NCBI RefSeq assembly: GCF_022539665.2
Contig: NC_081335.1
Span: 4,960,001 to 5,024,000, forward strand
DNA length: 64,000 nucleotides
Reading direction: 5' to 3'
Source: Daphnia carinata
Lineage: Eukaryota > Arthropoda > Branchiopoda > Diplostraca > Daphniidae
Position 1 is the stretch's first letter; every line of letters starts with the position of its first letter. Shown piece by piece: positions 1-18,697 of the stretch. The notes beneath the pieces were generated by a model that had not been told where the DNA came from, did no database searches, and saw only the letters and a list, made by a program, of their open reading frames with translations. A program made the translations under genes and the position numbers.

Positions 1-917
1 AGATCCCATTCAAGACAAATCGACAGTTCTATAGCTTTCCAGATTACTCGGCTCGATTTCCAGTCTTGATTCCTTCACACACCTCAATAGTTCTCTTTAA
101 CATCTTTAAGTGTAAATATTTCACTAGGAACTAGTCATTGATGAATGTTATGTGCGAGGGCAGAAGACCTTGATGCGAAGTTGGTTAACTTCTGAATACA
201 TGTGTCATTCATAACGTTCATTGCAAGAGCATACTTATTTGCCTAGCTAACTCATTTCATTAGGTATTTTTTCATCCTCATTACCGCGCAATGTGTTAAG
301 TTTTATGTTAATTAAGCCGTTTTTGATGATGATCGCCGAGTGTCACTCAAACTTAAGTGATTCCTCTACTTTGCGTTTTAAATTTTTATTCGGCAACAGT
401 TTAGAATTTATTTTAGTAAATATTTTTTAACACAAAGTACTAGGTTAGATTTCTACCAGTTTGGCAACTGAGGAACGGAACAAAAAAAAATTGTGATAAT
501 GGCGTCGCAGTCAAAGCTAGTGGAGAGTTTCGTTGTTCAGATTGGCCTGTCCGTTAGTCCGTACAGAGGCTACTGCACACGTGCCATGCAATCCTTAGTG
601 AGCCATTAATTGCCAGGAATCGCTTTTTTGATTCAACTGTTTTATTCAACAATTCGTTTGTTAAAAGAAACCATTTTTTTCCCTACCACTTTTTGTCTGG
701 CATTCGGTACCCTTGAACAGCAGCAGCCTCAAAATGGCTGCCCTATAGGCACGGGCCAGGCGTGTTCCAGTGGTAGCCTCTGACTCGAATACCGTTTGTT
801 TGTAGGGTCTTCGACAACTTTAAGACATTAGTTTGTTTTCATCTTGTTGTTCAGTTTAATCGCCGAGTTTATCGTGAACAATTTCAATAGTGAAGTGCAT
901 ATCTGCCGACTTAGAAA
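1..917. other. Upstream region of CHD1
   Basis: AT-rich sequence upstream of the first coding exon of the CHD1 gene; it should contain its promoter and 5' untranslated region. I see no clear TATA box. A 36-codon open frame runs from 499 to 609 with a fair start context; it could be an upstream ORF in the leader, but it resembles nothing I know. No other gene can be supported here. Confidence 0.5.
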
Positions 918-8642
<7,725 letters not shown>

Positions 8643-9468
8643 ACATTTTTTGCGCAACTTTACTGGTCTCCCTCATTTGCTCCTTTGAAAGTAATGAGTT
8701 AATCTCGTCAACTGTCATGGAGGTCCGCAATTGCCTTTTTGTTTCAAGATGCGCGATATCAAGTCACGAATAGAAAAACCTATTGGTATTGGGCCGCATC
8801 ATGCACTATACAATTTGTGGGGATGTGCTTTCATCAGACTGCCAACACCCACCTTACTATAAAAATTTCTCTCGTTTTTTTTTTGTGTCACTTTTGGATT
8901 TTTTTTTAAACGTCGGACAGATTGTGTGTGTGTCTTGTACCGCTTTTCCTTTTTGTATCCTACAAAAAAAAATTAAAGATAACAGAAACATGCTGGTTTG
9001 CAGTTACGGTCACGCTCCGCTTACACATTGTAAAGAAAAAAATTGATGTTTTATGGACATGCCTGTACATAAAGAAGAACGAATACAGTTTGTGTTGTTA
9101 AAAACTGGATAGTTTGGCTGATTGATTGCTTTTTTTTATGTTTACTTTAATAAACTATTTATTAGGGCGCATTCTTCATCTAACACAAGATTATTCAATA
9201 AATTCGCGCGGTTATGAAGGAAACAGATGGGAAATGCGTAAAAGTGGAAGACAACGTTAGCGAACTTGTAAAAAACAAATGACACGATAAGGCGGATACC
9301 ATTTAAAGAATGGAAGGCCATTGGCACATTACAAATAACAAGGTGAAGAAATGAAGATTATTTGTTTGATTATGCCGACGGGAAATAGAAATTCGGATTG
9401 CAAAAAGAGAATTGGCGACTGATGAAACACGTCCTTGAAGCGATAATGCTTTAAGCTAAAAGCTAGGG
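8643..9468. other. Convergent 3' region of CHD1 and Rsu1
   Basis: Tail-to-tail intergenic stretch holding the 3' untranslated regions of the plus-strand CHD1 gene and the minus-strand Rsu1 gene. An AATAAA signal on the plus strand lies near 9150 and several A/T runs are present. No coding exon is supported. Confidence 0.5.
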
Positions 9469-11152
9469 TTAGGGTTTGGGTTTCGAGCTCTTCTTTGTTC
9501 TTTCGCTGAGTCGGGGTGGCGCAGGAGCGTTGGCCGAAACGTGACGTCCGTAGACACTGGAATAGTAAAGATAAGAATCAGTACACAATAAAAAGGGGAT
9601 TTTGATCGATGTTACAAGCACTCGCTCAGAAAGGCAGTTTTGGTTTGTGCGACATTCAAACCAGCATTAGAAGTATTAACTAGGACGACACAACTATCTA
9701 TATACGAGCAATAACGTTCACACAATCATATTCTTTTATACCGACAAAATAGCATTAGCTAGTATAAGAAACAAATTAATAGCAAGCTTTTTCAAATTTT
9801 ATCAACTGTTTGCGCAGGCAGAATTAGAATGAAACAGGTATAATATAAAACAATGCCTTCAACAAGACGTTTTTCTTGTACTTAAGCGTTTGAGACGCTT
9901 CGGTCTCGCTTTTCCGAAACACGATTCGGGGCTTGAGTCACTGCGTGCCGACCGTGGACGCTAAAAAACCCAAGGATAGACTTTCAATTTGCATGATTGT
10001 TGAAATGTGACAAAAGAAAGGGCTGCCTAGTTACAGGCTATTATCGTCCTGCAAATCTTACATAGAAAACTATCGCTTAAATCTAAATTCTGGATTGCTG
10101 ATACTCACAATTTGTACGTTTCCGATCGGAGATAATCAACGACATGGGAAATGCCGACTTGCAGTTGATCTGCAATTGGTGCAACCCATGGATTGTTTTC
10201 CATTCTAATAACTGATTTGTTACTGGTGAGGTCCAAGTTACCTGAAATAAATAAATGATGAGTTAACACCAGAAACCAATTTTCAGTGGTAAATGTAAGC
10301 ACTCTGTATCCTTCATACCTAGTTCTGGTGGTAAAACAGACAAGCGATTTCCCTGAATATGCAGTTCTCTCAACCTGGTTAGTTCACCAATCTCTTTAGG
10401 GAGCTCGACTATATCATTATCTCGTAGCACAAGCTACACAATAAGTTATTAACACATGATTCTGAATAAATTATTCCAAAGCTTACTAACAATTTGCAAG
10501 TTTTTTAGGTTGCTGATTTCCGGTGGGATGCTTTCAAAATCATTATCACCCAAATATAGAGCTCTTAACGTTTCTGTGGGAAGTTGATTAAATGTTTTAA
10601 ACAAGGACAAAGCACACAAAGAATTAAGAATTACCAATCATAAAAAAATTGCCAGGTAAACTTTTTTCACTCAAGTTGTTATAGGTCAAGTCCAGAACTT
10701 CTAGGACAGGAAATGCTCCAAAGCCTCGAGGAAGAACACTCAGCTTGTTCATACTGAAAATAAGTTTTGTTTAAGTACTACGTTTCTTTTTGGCTACCCA
10801 CTTGTTGGCAATCTCACCCTAGATTTAAAATCCTAAGTTTGGGCATTGAAGATAAGGATGTTGGAAGTTCTTCAACTTGATTATTAAACAAGTTCAGGAT
10901 TTCAAGGTTTGTCAGATTTGCTAATGCTGGAGTGACTACTGAGATACGGTTGTGAGTCAACGTAATTCGAGTCAAGTTGAGCATGGTAACTATTTAAGAA
11001 AAATCAGCATTACTCGATAGCATTTATTTAACATTTGTTAACTTACGAAGGCCTGGTATTTCATCAAAAGACGATATACCCTTGTCCACCAGATCCAACT
11101 CGGGATTTTTAGATTCTTTAGCCTCATCAATGATTTTTCTCACTTTAGACAT
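9469..11152 (-). CDS. Rsu1: Ras suppressor protein 1 (leucine-rich repeat)
   Basis: Leucine-rich-repeat adaptor that binds PINCH in the ILK-PINCH-parvin complex at integrin adhesions; the Drosophila orthologue is icarus. Seven exons read right to left: 11152-11047, 10989-10818, 10753-10635, 10573-10491, 10433-10319, 10241-10109, 9556-9469; total 816 nt, 271 aa, against about 277 aa in human. The protein starts MSKVRKIIDEAKESKNPELD, has about seven LRRs of 23 residues (for example LRALYLGDNDFESIPPEI and LRELHIQGNRLSVLPPEL), then the typical C-terminal segment with NNPWV, PIADQ and YLRSETYK, and a Lys/Pro-rich end. All splice sites are GT-AG; the last intron is long (552 bp). Nothing looks broken. 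The match to the family runs through the whole length. Confidence 0.95.
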
Positions 11153-11463
11153 TTTCAGAAGTTCCCAGTGTAGAACGACGTAGTTGATAAGAAACTACCA
11201 CTTTTGTTATAAACTTATTTGAAAATCTGTATCTTTTGTGCCTCTTTAGGACTTTCTAGTTCAATTTTTACACGCCCAAATAACAACCAAAAAAGGACAT
11301 CTCTGCAGGGCTCCGGTGTAGCAGAATAGTTACTCCGGAGACGTTGCCATGTCCGGCCCAAAAATTTCTATAGCAGCGTAGCAGGCGCAGATTCAGACAA
11401 AAAACGGCAGTGGTGCTAAGCGAATAGTGATAATAGGATTATAATATTTAGTATTATTCTATT
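11153..11463. other. Upstream region of Rsu1
   Basis: About 300 bp upstream of the Rsu1 start on the minus strand. It should hold the Rsu1 promoter and leader. I see no TATA box and no coding exon here. Confidence 0.4.
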
Positions 11464-11473
11464 TTATATAAGA

Positions 11474-11929
11474 TTATAATACAATTTCGGGGTCGTTTTC
11501 TTTTTCAAAAATGCAGATTTGGTTGCCGATGACGACCCGGTAACGGCCGACCTCATCTTTCGTGTGGGTGTTGTAACTAGCACCATCAACAGAAAGGAGA
11601 AAGAATAAAAAAAAAAGCGAAACTAGCTTAATGTAAAACTTATCTAAAAACATAATCCAGAATGGAGAGCAATAAACGTATCTTTTTCGCTTTAAAACGT
11701 CGCGAAACAATCAAATAATCAAATTTGGCTTCACCGTTCATTTGATTCTTGAAGACATGTAAGATCATTATAATCTATTTTTATTCTCCCATTCCCAATG
11801 TTTTCATTTGGGATTTTCATTCTCAGTAGACAATTCCAGCTTAAAAATTTGTTTCGGAAATATCGCATCTTTTTATTTAAAATTTGGCTTACACGAAAGA
11901 AGATTGGCTGACCGCCGTAGCCATGTTAT
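11474..11929 (-). other. Weak candidate small gene, unknown
   Basis: I do not recognise this. Reading the minus strand there is an ATG near 11924 followed by ten codons (MATAVSQSSF) and a good GTAAGC donor; further on, an open stretch over about 11785-11640 containing [15 protein letters not shown]; and a last open piece after a TGCTAG acceptor near 11580 containing [17 protein letters not shown], ending at TAA at 11474. The pieces have plausible splice edges, but I could not join them into one consistent frame. It may be a short fast-evolving gene, a leader of the ZP locus downstream, or chance. Confidence 0.2.
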
Positions 11930-12023
11930 GAACCAAAAAAAATCTTGCAAAGATTTACATGTGTTCACAGACGAATAAACAATGTTAAAATGAAAGTTTA
12001 TGTAATCAAAGGAAATTTAAAAG

Positions 12024-15000
12024 TTAAATGTTGCTTGCAGTCTTCAACGAAGTTTTTATCTTGTTGGTTCTTGGTCTTGGCGCCGGCTGGTACAACCCTG
12101 TAGTGTTTAAGTATAATTATTAAAACAAAAATCCAACCTCAATGACGTAAAGTAAACTTTGACATTTTATAAACTTACAGGAATGGAATGCGTGGTATCT
12201 GGGATCAGCTCCTTCCCATCCAGGTTTACCGGGATCATCGACAGAGGCTGCTGTCGATGGCTTCCGTGTTGTTGAGGTCACGGAAATATTTGTAACAGTC
12301 TGTGTAGTAGTCCTTGGTCTTGCAGTGGTTGAAGTAGCAGGACACCGTGGATCATTGGAATTTGGAACACAAACCGGGGGAGAAGGAGTGGTAGGACATC
12401 TTGGATCTGTTGACCCTGGTATACAGACTGGAGGCCGCTGCGTTGTCGTTGTTGTTGGTAGACAGCGCGGGTCTTTCGATTCTGGAGTACATCTAAACGG
12501 AGGCGGAAAGGTTTCTGCTGTAGCCGGACAACGTGGATCGTTCGATCCTGGGATGCATTTATTAGGTGTCTCTGTAGTTACTACTGTTGACGGACAGCTG
12601 GGATCGTTCGATCCGGGGATGCATCTGGGAGGCAACTGGGTCGTTGTTGATGGTGTTGGACATCCTGGAGTGTTCGATCCTGGGATGCAGATGGGCTGAC
12701 GTTGTGTTGTTGTTGTTATAACCGCCGGGGTTGTTCTAGTGGTTGTAGTTGTTGTGGTTGTCCGTGGAGGTATAGTTGGGCACCGCGGATCCCTTGATTC
12801 GGGTGTGCAGATGAATGGCGGCTCTGTAGTTGCGAGAGTTGTTGGACAACGTGGATCATTGGACCCAGGGGTACATACAAATGGTCGCTGTGTTGTGGTC
12901 GATGTAGTCTGTATAAGAGTCGTGGTTGTCGGGCAGCGAGGGTCGGTTGATCCTGGAGTACAGATGGGACGAGGAGCAGTCGTCGTTGTCGATGTTGTCG
13001 ACGTTGTTGACGGCGATACTTGTGGACAACGTGGGTCTTCAGATCCTGGCGTACAAATAGGTGGGGGTTGTGGGCAGCGTGGGTCTTTAGATCCAGGTAG
13101 ACAAACCTGGGGTGGTATTGTTGGGACGGTTGTCGTCGGACAGCGTGGATCATTGGATCCGGGCGTGCAAACAAAAGGGGGAAGGATTGTAGTTGTAGTT
13201 GTTGTAAGTGATGTGGGTCTTGGACAATTTGGATCGTTTGAGCCAGGAATACAACGATAAGTTTCCGTAGTTGTACTAGGAGAGATTGTTGTTGTTGCTA
13301 CAGTAGGACATCTCGGGTCACTAGATCCAGGGAAACACGGTGGAGGAGAACTGGTCGTCGTTCTTACAGTAGGGCAACGAGGATCGTCCGATCCTGGAAC
13401 GCAAGGAAGTGACGGCTTTGTTGTTGTAGTAGTTGGAAGCGTCGTTGAAACGGGTGGGACTGGAGTAGTTGTCGTAGTTCTGATAATAGGTGGGCACCGA
13501 GGATCGTCTGATCCAGGGAAACAGGTCGGAGGTGGCTGTGTCGTCGCGGGGCATCTAGGATCTCTGGAACCCGGGAAACATACCGGTGGAGGCAGCGTCG
13601 TAGCGATCGTTATCGGTGGTGGGCATTTAGGATCATTTGTTCCCGGAGAACAGTCCGGCGTATATGGCGTAGGTGCCGGAGATGTCGTAGTGATAGTAGG
13701 GCATTCGGGGTTTTTCGATCCTGGGAAACAACTGGGAACGGAGGGCACCTCTTTCGTAGTGGTAGTGCTGGGCAAAGGAGCTGAAGTCGTCAACGGGCAT
13801 CCAGGGACGTTCAATCCGGGCACGCAGAGTGGGCGAGACGTCGTAGTTCTCAGCGGGATCACAGTAGGACATCTGGGATCACTGGATCCTGGGAAGCAGG
13901 TAGGTGGTGATGGACTGCTGATGTCTGGAACACTTGGAGTTGTTGGACATCCCGGTTCGTTTGATCCTGGGAAGCAAGGAGCACGAGTGGAGGTAGTTAC
14001 ACATCCTGGATCAGGAGATCCAGGATAGCATCCAGTTGTTGTGAACGGTGGTGGTGGTAGAGGAGGTAGTGTCGTTACAACCGGTGGCCGACTGGTGGTC
14101 GTAGGACATCTGGGGTCGTTGGAACCTGGGAAACAAACAACCGGTGGTTTGATTACAGGAGGAGGAGTGGTAGGGGGAGGTGGGCATCCAGGGTACGAGG
14201 CGCCAGGGAAACATGGTCTTTGGGTTAACTCTGGGGGGCATCTTGGATCATCGGGTCTTAGGATGCAATTGGGGATGCTGACAGGCGGCCTAGATGTCGT
14301 TGGGCATCTGTAATCAAATGGATTCGTAGTGCAATCAGACGGGGTTGTCGCTACGACCGAAGGCTCCGTCGGTCGCCTGGACGTCGTTGTCTCTGCAATA
14401 GGTGCGACTGTTGTCGCCTGAACGACTATGGCCACAGTTGTGGTAGGTCGGCTGGTTGTGAAGGTGGTTGGCGGTTTGGTCACAACGCTGATTTGCGACT
14501 CCTCTTCGACGCAGTTTCGCTGATTACACGAACCCTCACAGATGTCGATGTTGCAGGTAAAATAGACCTCGCTCTTTGTTGGGAAACGGAACGCCGTGAT
14601 GTTGGAATAGGTGACTAGGGTGGCGTTGCTGTCGCCCACTTGATCCGTTCGCCGCCAGAAATGCATCAGTTTAGGTTTCCTGGGTTGCAACAGTTAGTCA
14701 AACGAATGAACGGCTTTCTTAATTTTCATTATGGAATACTTGGAACATCCATCAGTTGAGGTGAGCTGCAACTTCAGAGTAGATTCCACGTCAATGTTAC
14801 CGTCATCGTACGCCCAACAATCTCGAACAGCCATGTCGTACAGGCCGTATACATCTCGCAGGTAAATAATGAGGCTCAATTCTTCTCCAATTTTCAAATT
14901 CCCATCAATTGGCTTTGTCTACAAATGCAATTTTTAAAATGTGAATCAATTCTTTCCGTTTTGGATGGATTCCTTCGAGTTCTTGGTAAATCCCCCCAAA

Positions 15001-15442
15001 ATTGTTGAAAGACCCTTTGAATCGTTTGGTATTCTAACAATTGGAAACATCGAAGTCATTCAAAGCGTTTACTTACGGCTGGATAAACTCCTTTCATAAC
15101 ATCCATCCAACAGTCCACCTCTCCTGTTCTGCCGCTACTTTGCACATCGAGCATTTCAACTGTCAATGGACTCCACGTAACGTACTTGGAGATTTTCTCT
15201 GAAAAGCGGCAGCTCACCTTTCGTGACACATCCCAGATTTCCTGATTAAATACAAACAAAAAAAAAATGCATTATTATTTTAGTTGTCAATTAGTTTGAA
15301 AAAAAAAATGTTTACCTGAACAACAGGATCCGACTGGAAAATGAGGATGTTGGACTGGGCGCCGTCCGCAAGAGCAGTCCCACAACCATTGGCTGGTATG
15401 ACGAATGAATACTTTGAACGGTTGCTACCTAATGCCACGTAC
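12024..15442 (-). CDS. ZP-domain unit 3 with Cys-Pro-Gly repeats
   Basis: Probable extracellular matrix or cuticle protein. Five exons on the minus strand: 15442-15316, 15241-15077, 14918-14740, 14679-12179, 12097-12024. The first four give the middle and end of a ZP domain: SFVIPANGCGT, EIWDVSRKVSCRF, LKIGEELSLIIYLRD, VRDCWAY, GCSKKPKLMHFWRR, then CNIDICEGSC. The long exon then encodes a Thr/Pro-rich mucin-like region with about 27 copies of a module close to C-x-P-G-S-x-D-P-R-C-P. The last exon adds 24 residues and a stop, with no membrane segment. The unit begins at an acceptor that leaves a split Arg codon and has no signal peptide or ZP-N start of its own. In frame and phase it fits the exon ending at 21423, giving 1083 aa. 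The 60-bp intron at 14680-14739 contains an in-frame TAA and a TGACTAAC branch-like site. Confidence 0.85.
12340..14340 (-). repeat. Coding tandem repeats, C-x-P-G-S-x-D-P-R-C-P type
   Basis: About 27 diverged copies of an 11-12 residue module with two cysteines, separated by Thr/Pro-rich linkers of 5-25 residues. Clear copies read CFPGSNDPRCPT, CTPGSTDPRCPT and CIPGSNDPNCPR. Copies vary in residue 2 and at the Gly-Ser and Asp-Arg positions, which points to old tandem expansion, not recent copying. ZP unit 1 has about four decayed copies (for example CPPGSLDPECVF). Confidence 0.9.
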
Positions 15443-17043
15443 CTGGGGAGTGATTTAAGTCGCAACAAAGGACATGGAGACATTGCAATTTCGATTTCTA
15501 AAAATGTGGCTCACACTTTCCTTGAATGCGAGGCAGTACAAGAAAATCACAGAACATTTCATCATTTAATTTGGATTTGATTTTGGGTTTTTCTTTTGTC
15601 GAATTGGAAACTACAGGCGCATGGCATAAATTTGACGTGGGAAAAAAAAAAAAAAACAAGACATGCACGGTTTACTACCGGAAGTGATAACCTGCCATTC
15701 TTTTTCGTTTTATTTTGGTTCTCTCTTCACGGCAAAGAGAGTCCAGCGAAAGTGTTGTCATCATTACGTCCTCACAATGTCATTGTGATGTTGGGGGTAA
15801 AAGAGAAGAGCGTGACGTTGACATTTTTTTTTCAACTATTGTAGAAGCACCTAACCATTAACTTTCCACTATTGCACGTCCTTGAAAACGTCCGCCTTTC
15901 CCTTCGAAATAATTCCTGCTATAAAAACTATTCTCTTGGTTTTTACTACAAAAAGTGAAGGGGGACATCGTTGAGTGCGCCAATGAAACTCGCAAGTGTC
16001 TTCCTCCCTCCTACACTGGGTTACCTGTCAGATCCCTTAAAATGCTGTTGCTGGGAACGTTTCTAAAGATATGAATGAAATTAAAACAAAAAAATGACAT
16101 GCGAAATTGTCCTATGAATCAAAGTGCGTGTCGTGAGAGGCCGAACGAACGAGTGAAGAGGCCAAATCAAAAACAAAAACATGCTAGAGAAGGCTCACCA
16201 ACCTACCTACCTGTTCACTGTGTTTGTTAGACACACCTTATTTTCTCACTCTGTCGGATTTTGGACATCAAGTCGCATCGGAAAAAAAACAACAACTCGT
16301 TGCACGTCTCGGAAATAGAATACGACATCAGAAAGAAAAAAAAGAGTCCAAATGTGTCGGCAAAGGATGTGAAAAGGGTTCAAGTTAGTACTAGTTGCAT
16401 CTTTATCAAACCAAAAATGGTTTTTCTTATTTCGATTAAAAAAATGATTTCGTTAATGCAGGGAAAGTTAAACACGGAAATTGAAAAAAAAAAAAAAAAA
16501 AAAAAAAAAAACATTTATCTCATTCAGTTGTTTAGGGGTTTGTTTGATGGAATTATGCCACTGCACTTTCACGTCACGTGGCCATAAGTGATATTACATG
16601 GCTTTATAGAATGAAAAACACGAGTTTTTTGTTTTTGCTCTTTGTTTGCTCTGGAGAGATTTGAGAAAAGCGATGTGAGACCGTTAGTAATAATCGATTA
16701 AGAAGCACAAGCGCAAGCCAAGCTACAATAATGTCACAAAAAAAAATAAAATATCAATCAGATTATCATTTTTTTAATGATTATTATTTTCGAAGAGACT
16801 CTCGTTTTCCACAAAGGCAAATGGTTTCCCCGTATTTGATTTTCCATTGCGTAACAGCAACGCTTTCTAGCCGACTTTGGTGAGGCGTGAACAGAATGTA
16901 GCGGTTAAAACTCTATACAGGGATTGACGGTTGAATGGGAGGCATTTCGAATATGGTGATCGGCAGAGAACGGATTCTTGTCTCGGGCGGACGGGGATGA
17001 AACGCATTTGTTTGTCACGTTTCATGTTTGGCTAAGAGATAGC
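15443..17043. other. Spacer between ZP units 3 and 2
   Basis: AT-rich sequence with poly-A runs, the longest about 28 bp at 16484-16511. I searched the minus strand for a ZP-N exon or a signal-peptide exon that could serve unit 3 and found none. It may be 3' untranslated sequence of unit 2 plus intron sequence. Confidence 0.5.
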
Positions 17044-17755
17044 CTAAGAAACAGAAGAGGTGCTCGTGAACGGGAGCTGAACTGAAGAAATCACAGACTT
17101 CTGTGGTGAAACCGATGTCCCTGCGATTGTAGTATTTGTTGTTTCTTTCGGAGCAGGTTGCATCGTACAAGGTGTCAGGTTGCTGCACATTTCCAGACAT
17201 AGTTCGACTTCACACGTTAGAGAAAGCGTGCTCCTTTCAGCCATTCGGAATGCTGTCATCGTTGCGTGCAGCGCCTTGTCCACCCGCTTGAATGCTCGCA
17301 TCAGGTTTGGTCGTAGCGGACAACCATAACTGTCGATTAACTGTATTCGATTGGTCAGTCCATCCGATGCGAAGCAATTCTTGATAAACATATCCTCAGA
17401 ATGTTCGTGAACGTGAAAGACGAACGTTAGATGTTCGCCAATCTTGATCCGAGTATTTTCATCGACCGGACTACCGTCATTCAAAACTTCCGTACGAACA
17501 TCCGTCAGCTCTTCGTTCCCAACGTCAATCGGTAATGCCTTGGAATCCAGGAGTTGAGAGGTGGGCAAGCCCGGCAGGAATAAGCACTGAATGCCACGGC
17601 TGTTTTCCCGTACGTGAGCATTTCTTTCCGTCCGAATAATGAGCACGTTGTCGTAACCAAAACTCTGCTGCTTTCCCGCCACCGGTTCAGTCCCGCAACC
17701 GTCACCCGGTACCGAAAATCGGTACGTGGCTGAGCCGCTATTTTTGCTTACGAAC
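17044..17755 (-). CDS. ZP-domain unit 2, short and tail-less
   Basis: One exon on the minus strand that encodes ZP-domain sequence from RFSVPGDGCGT through IKNCFASDG and DSYGCPLRPNLMRAFKR to LTCEVELCLEMC, then about 40 Ser/Thr-rich residues and a stop. All cysteines of the corresponding part of units 1 and 3 are kept, so the frame looks selected. It has no signal peptide, mucin region, furin site or membrane segment. The exon would start at 17755 at an AG whose upstream side is a run of about 26 A on the coding strand instead of a pyrimidine tract, so this acceptor is poor. Its phase still fits the shared exon ending at 21423, giving a 305-aa product. It could be an alternative short isoform or a decaying gene. 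Confidence 0.65.
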
Positions 17756-18697
17756 CTTTTTTTTTTTTTTTTTTTTTTTTTTGCACACCACAGAGAGCCA
17801 TTTAAAAAATGGGTGGGCAAAAAAAAAAAAAAAAATAAACAGCAACAAAAAAAAAAGAAAAAAATCATGAACAAAAGCGCAAAACAGCTGTTGACAGAAG
17901 TTAAAGACAAAAAAAAAAAGCTCGGGGTTTCCGTAAAATAAAAAGCGAAGCGTTTTAGATGTCAGGAAAAAAGAACATGAACATCGACAGCGAAATAAGG
18001 AAAAATGGTTTTGCGTAGGATGGTTTTTCGTTTGTTTTTTTGTTTTTTTCATTAGTCTCGTTTTCGGTAAGATATATTGTAATAAATCTCTCACCTGTAT
18101 TGACTACAAATTACACTTATGAATATATTTGTATAGTCATTAATAACGTTGTATACGAATTTGCAACAAAAGCATGTTCAGAAAGCGTGATGATGCATCC
18201 ATTGTTTCTTGGACTTTCTTCGTTCTTTCTTCTTGCTTTCCTCGTCTTCGACTTTTTTTTGTTTTTCTTTTTTTTTTTTTAAACTTTTATTTTAATGTTT
18301 TTTTTTTTTTTTTTTGGGTTAGAAATCTTGGGCACGCTCTCCTTAAGTAAACATAGCTTTGCTACTTCTTTTTAAAATGTGTTTTGAAGTTGAAGATTCT
18401 TCTTCTTTTTTGAAAACCTTCTTCATCTTCCTAGTACGTGACCTGACGTACTACCCGTCGTTTTTGCAAATACTGCCATTCGAATACTTTCCAAATTTCG
18501 TGACCAATTCGGATTACGCGACAGAGGGAGAAGAATTAACGAACCGAAGATGGTAGTGATTCAGCTGTTTGTTTGGTTTTTTTTTTGTAGTTTTTTTTTT
18601 TGTGTGTTTTGTTTGTTTGTTTGTTTGTTTGTTTGTTTGTTTTTGGTTAATCAATAGCTTTTTCTTTTATTTGTTTGATGTTTGCAAATGAACTCCC
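17756..18697. other. Spacer between ZP units 2 and 1
   Basis: Very A/T-rich stretch with many homopolymer runs. It holds the 3' end of unit 1; a possible AATAAA on the minus strand lies near 18665. No ZP-N exon or signal-peptide exon was found on the minus strand. Confidence 0.5.
18607..18643. repeat. (GTTT)n microsatellite
   Basis: About nine uninterrupted copies of GTTT just downstream of the stop codon of ZP unit 1. Confidence 0.9.

Noticed and set aside
499-609. 36-codon open frame upstream of CHD1
   Set aside because: Too short and without homologues known to me; could at most be an upstream ORF.
9461-9483. Telomere-like TTAGGG/TTTGGG units
   Set aside because: They overlap the Pro-Lys-Pro stop end of Rsu1 coding sequence and are only two or three units.
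12325-14313. Several open frames of 80-170 codons on the plus strand, Val/Gly-rich
   Set aside because: They are the antisense shadow of the Thr/Pro/Cys repeat exon of ZP unit 3.
14680-14739. In-frame TAA inside ZP unit 3, a possible stop-codon readthrough or a 24-nt intron
   Set aside because: A normal 60-bp GT-AG intron from 14739 to 14680 removes it and restores the ZP alignment (GCSKKPKLM).
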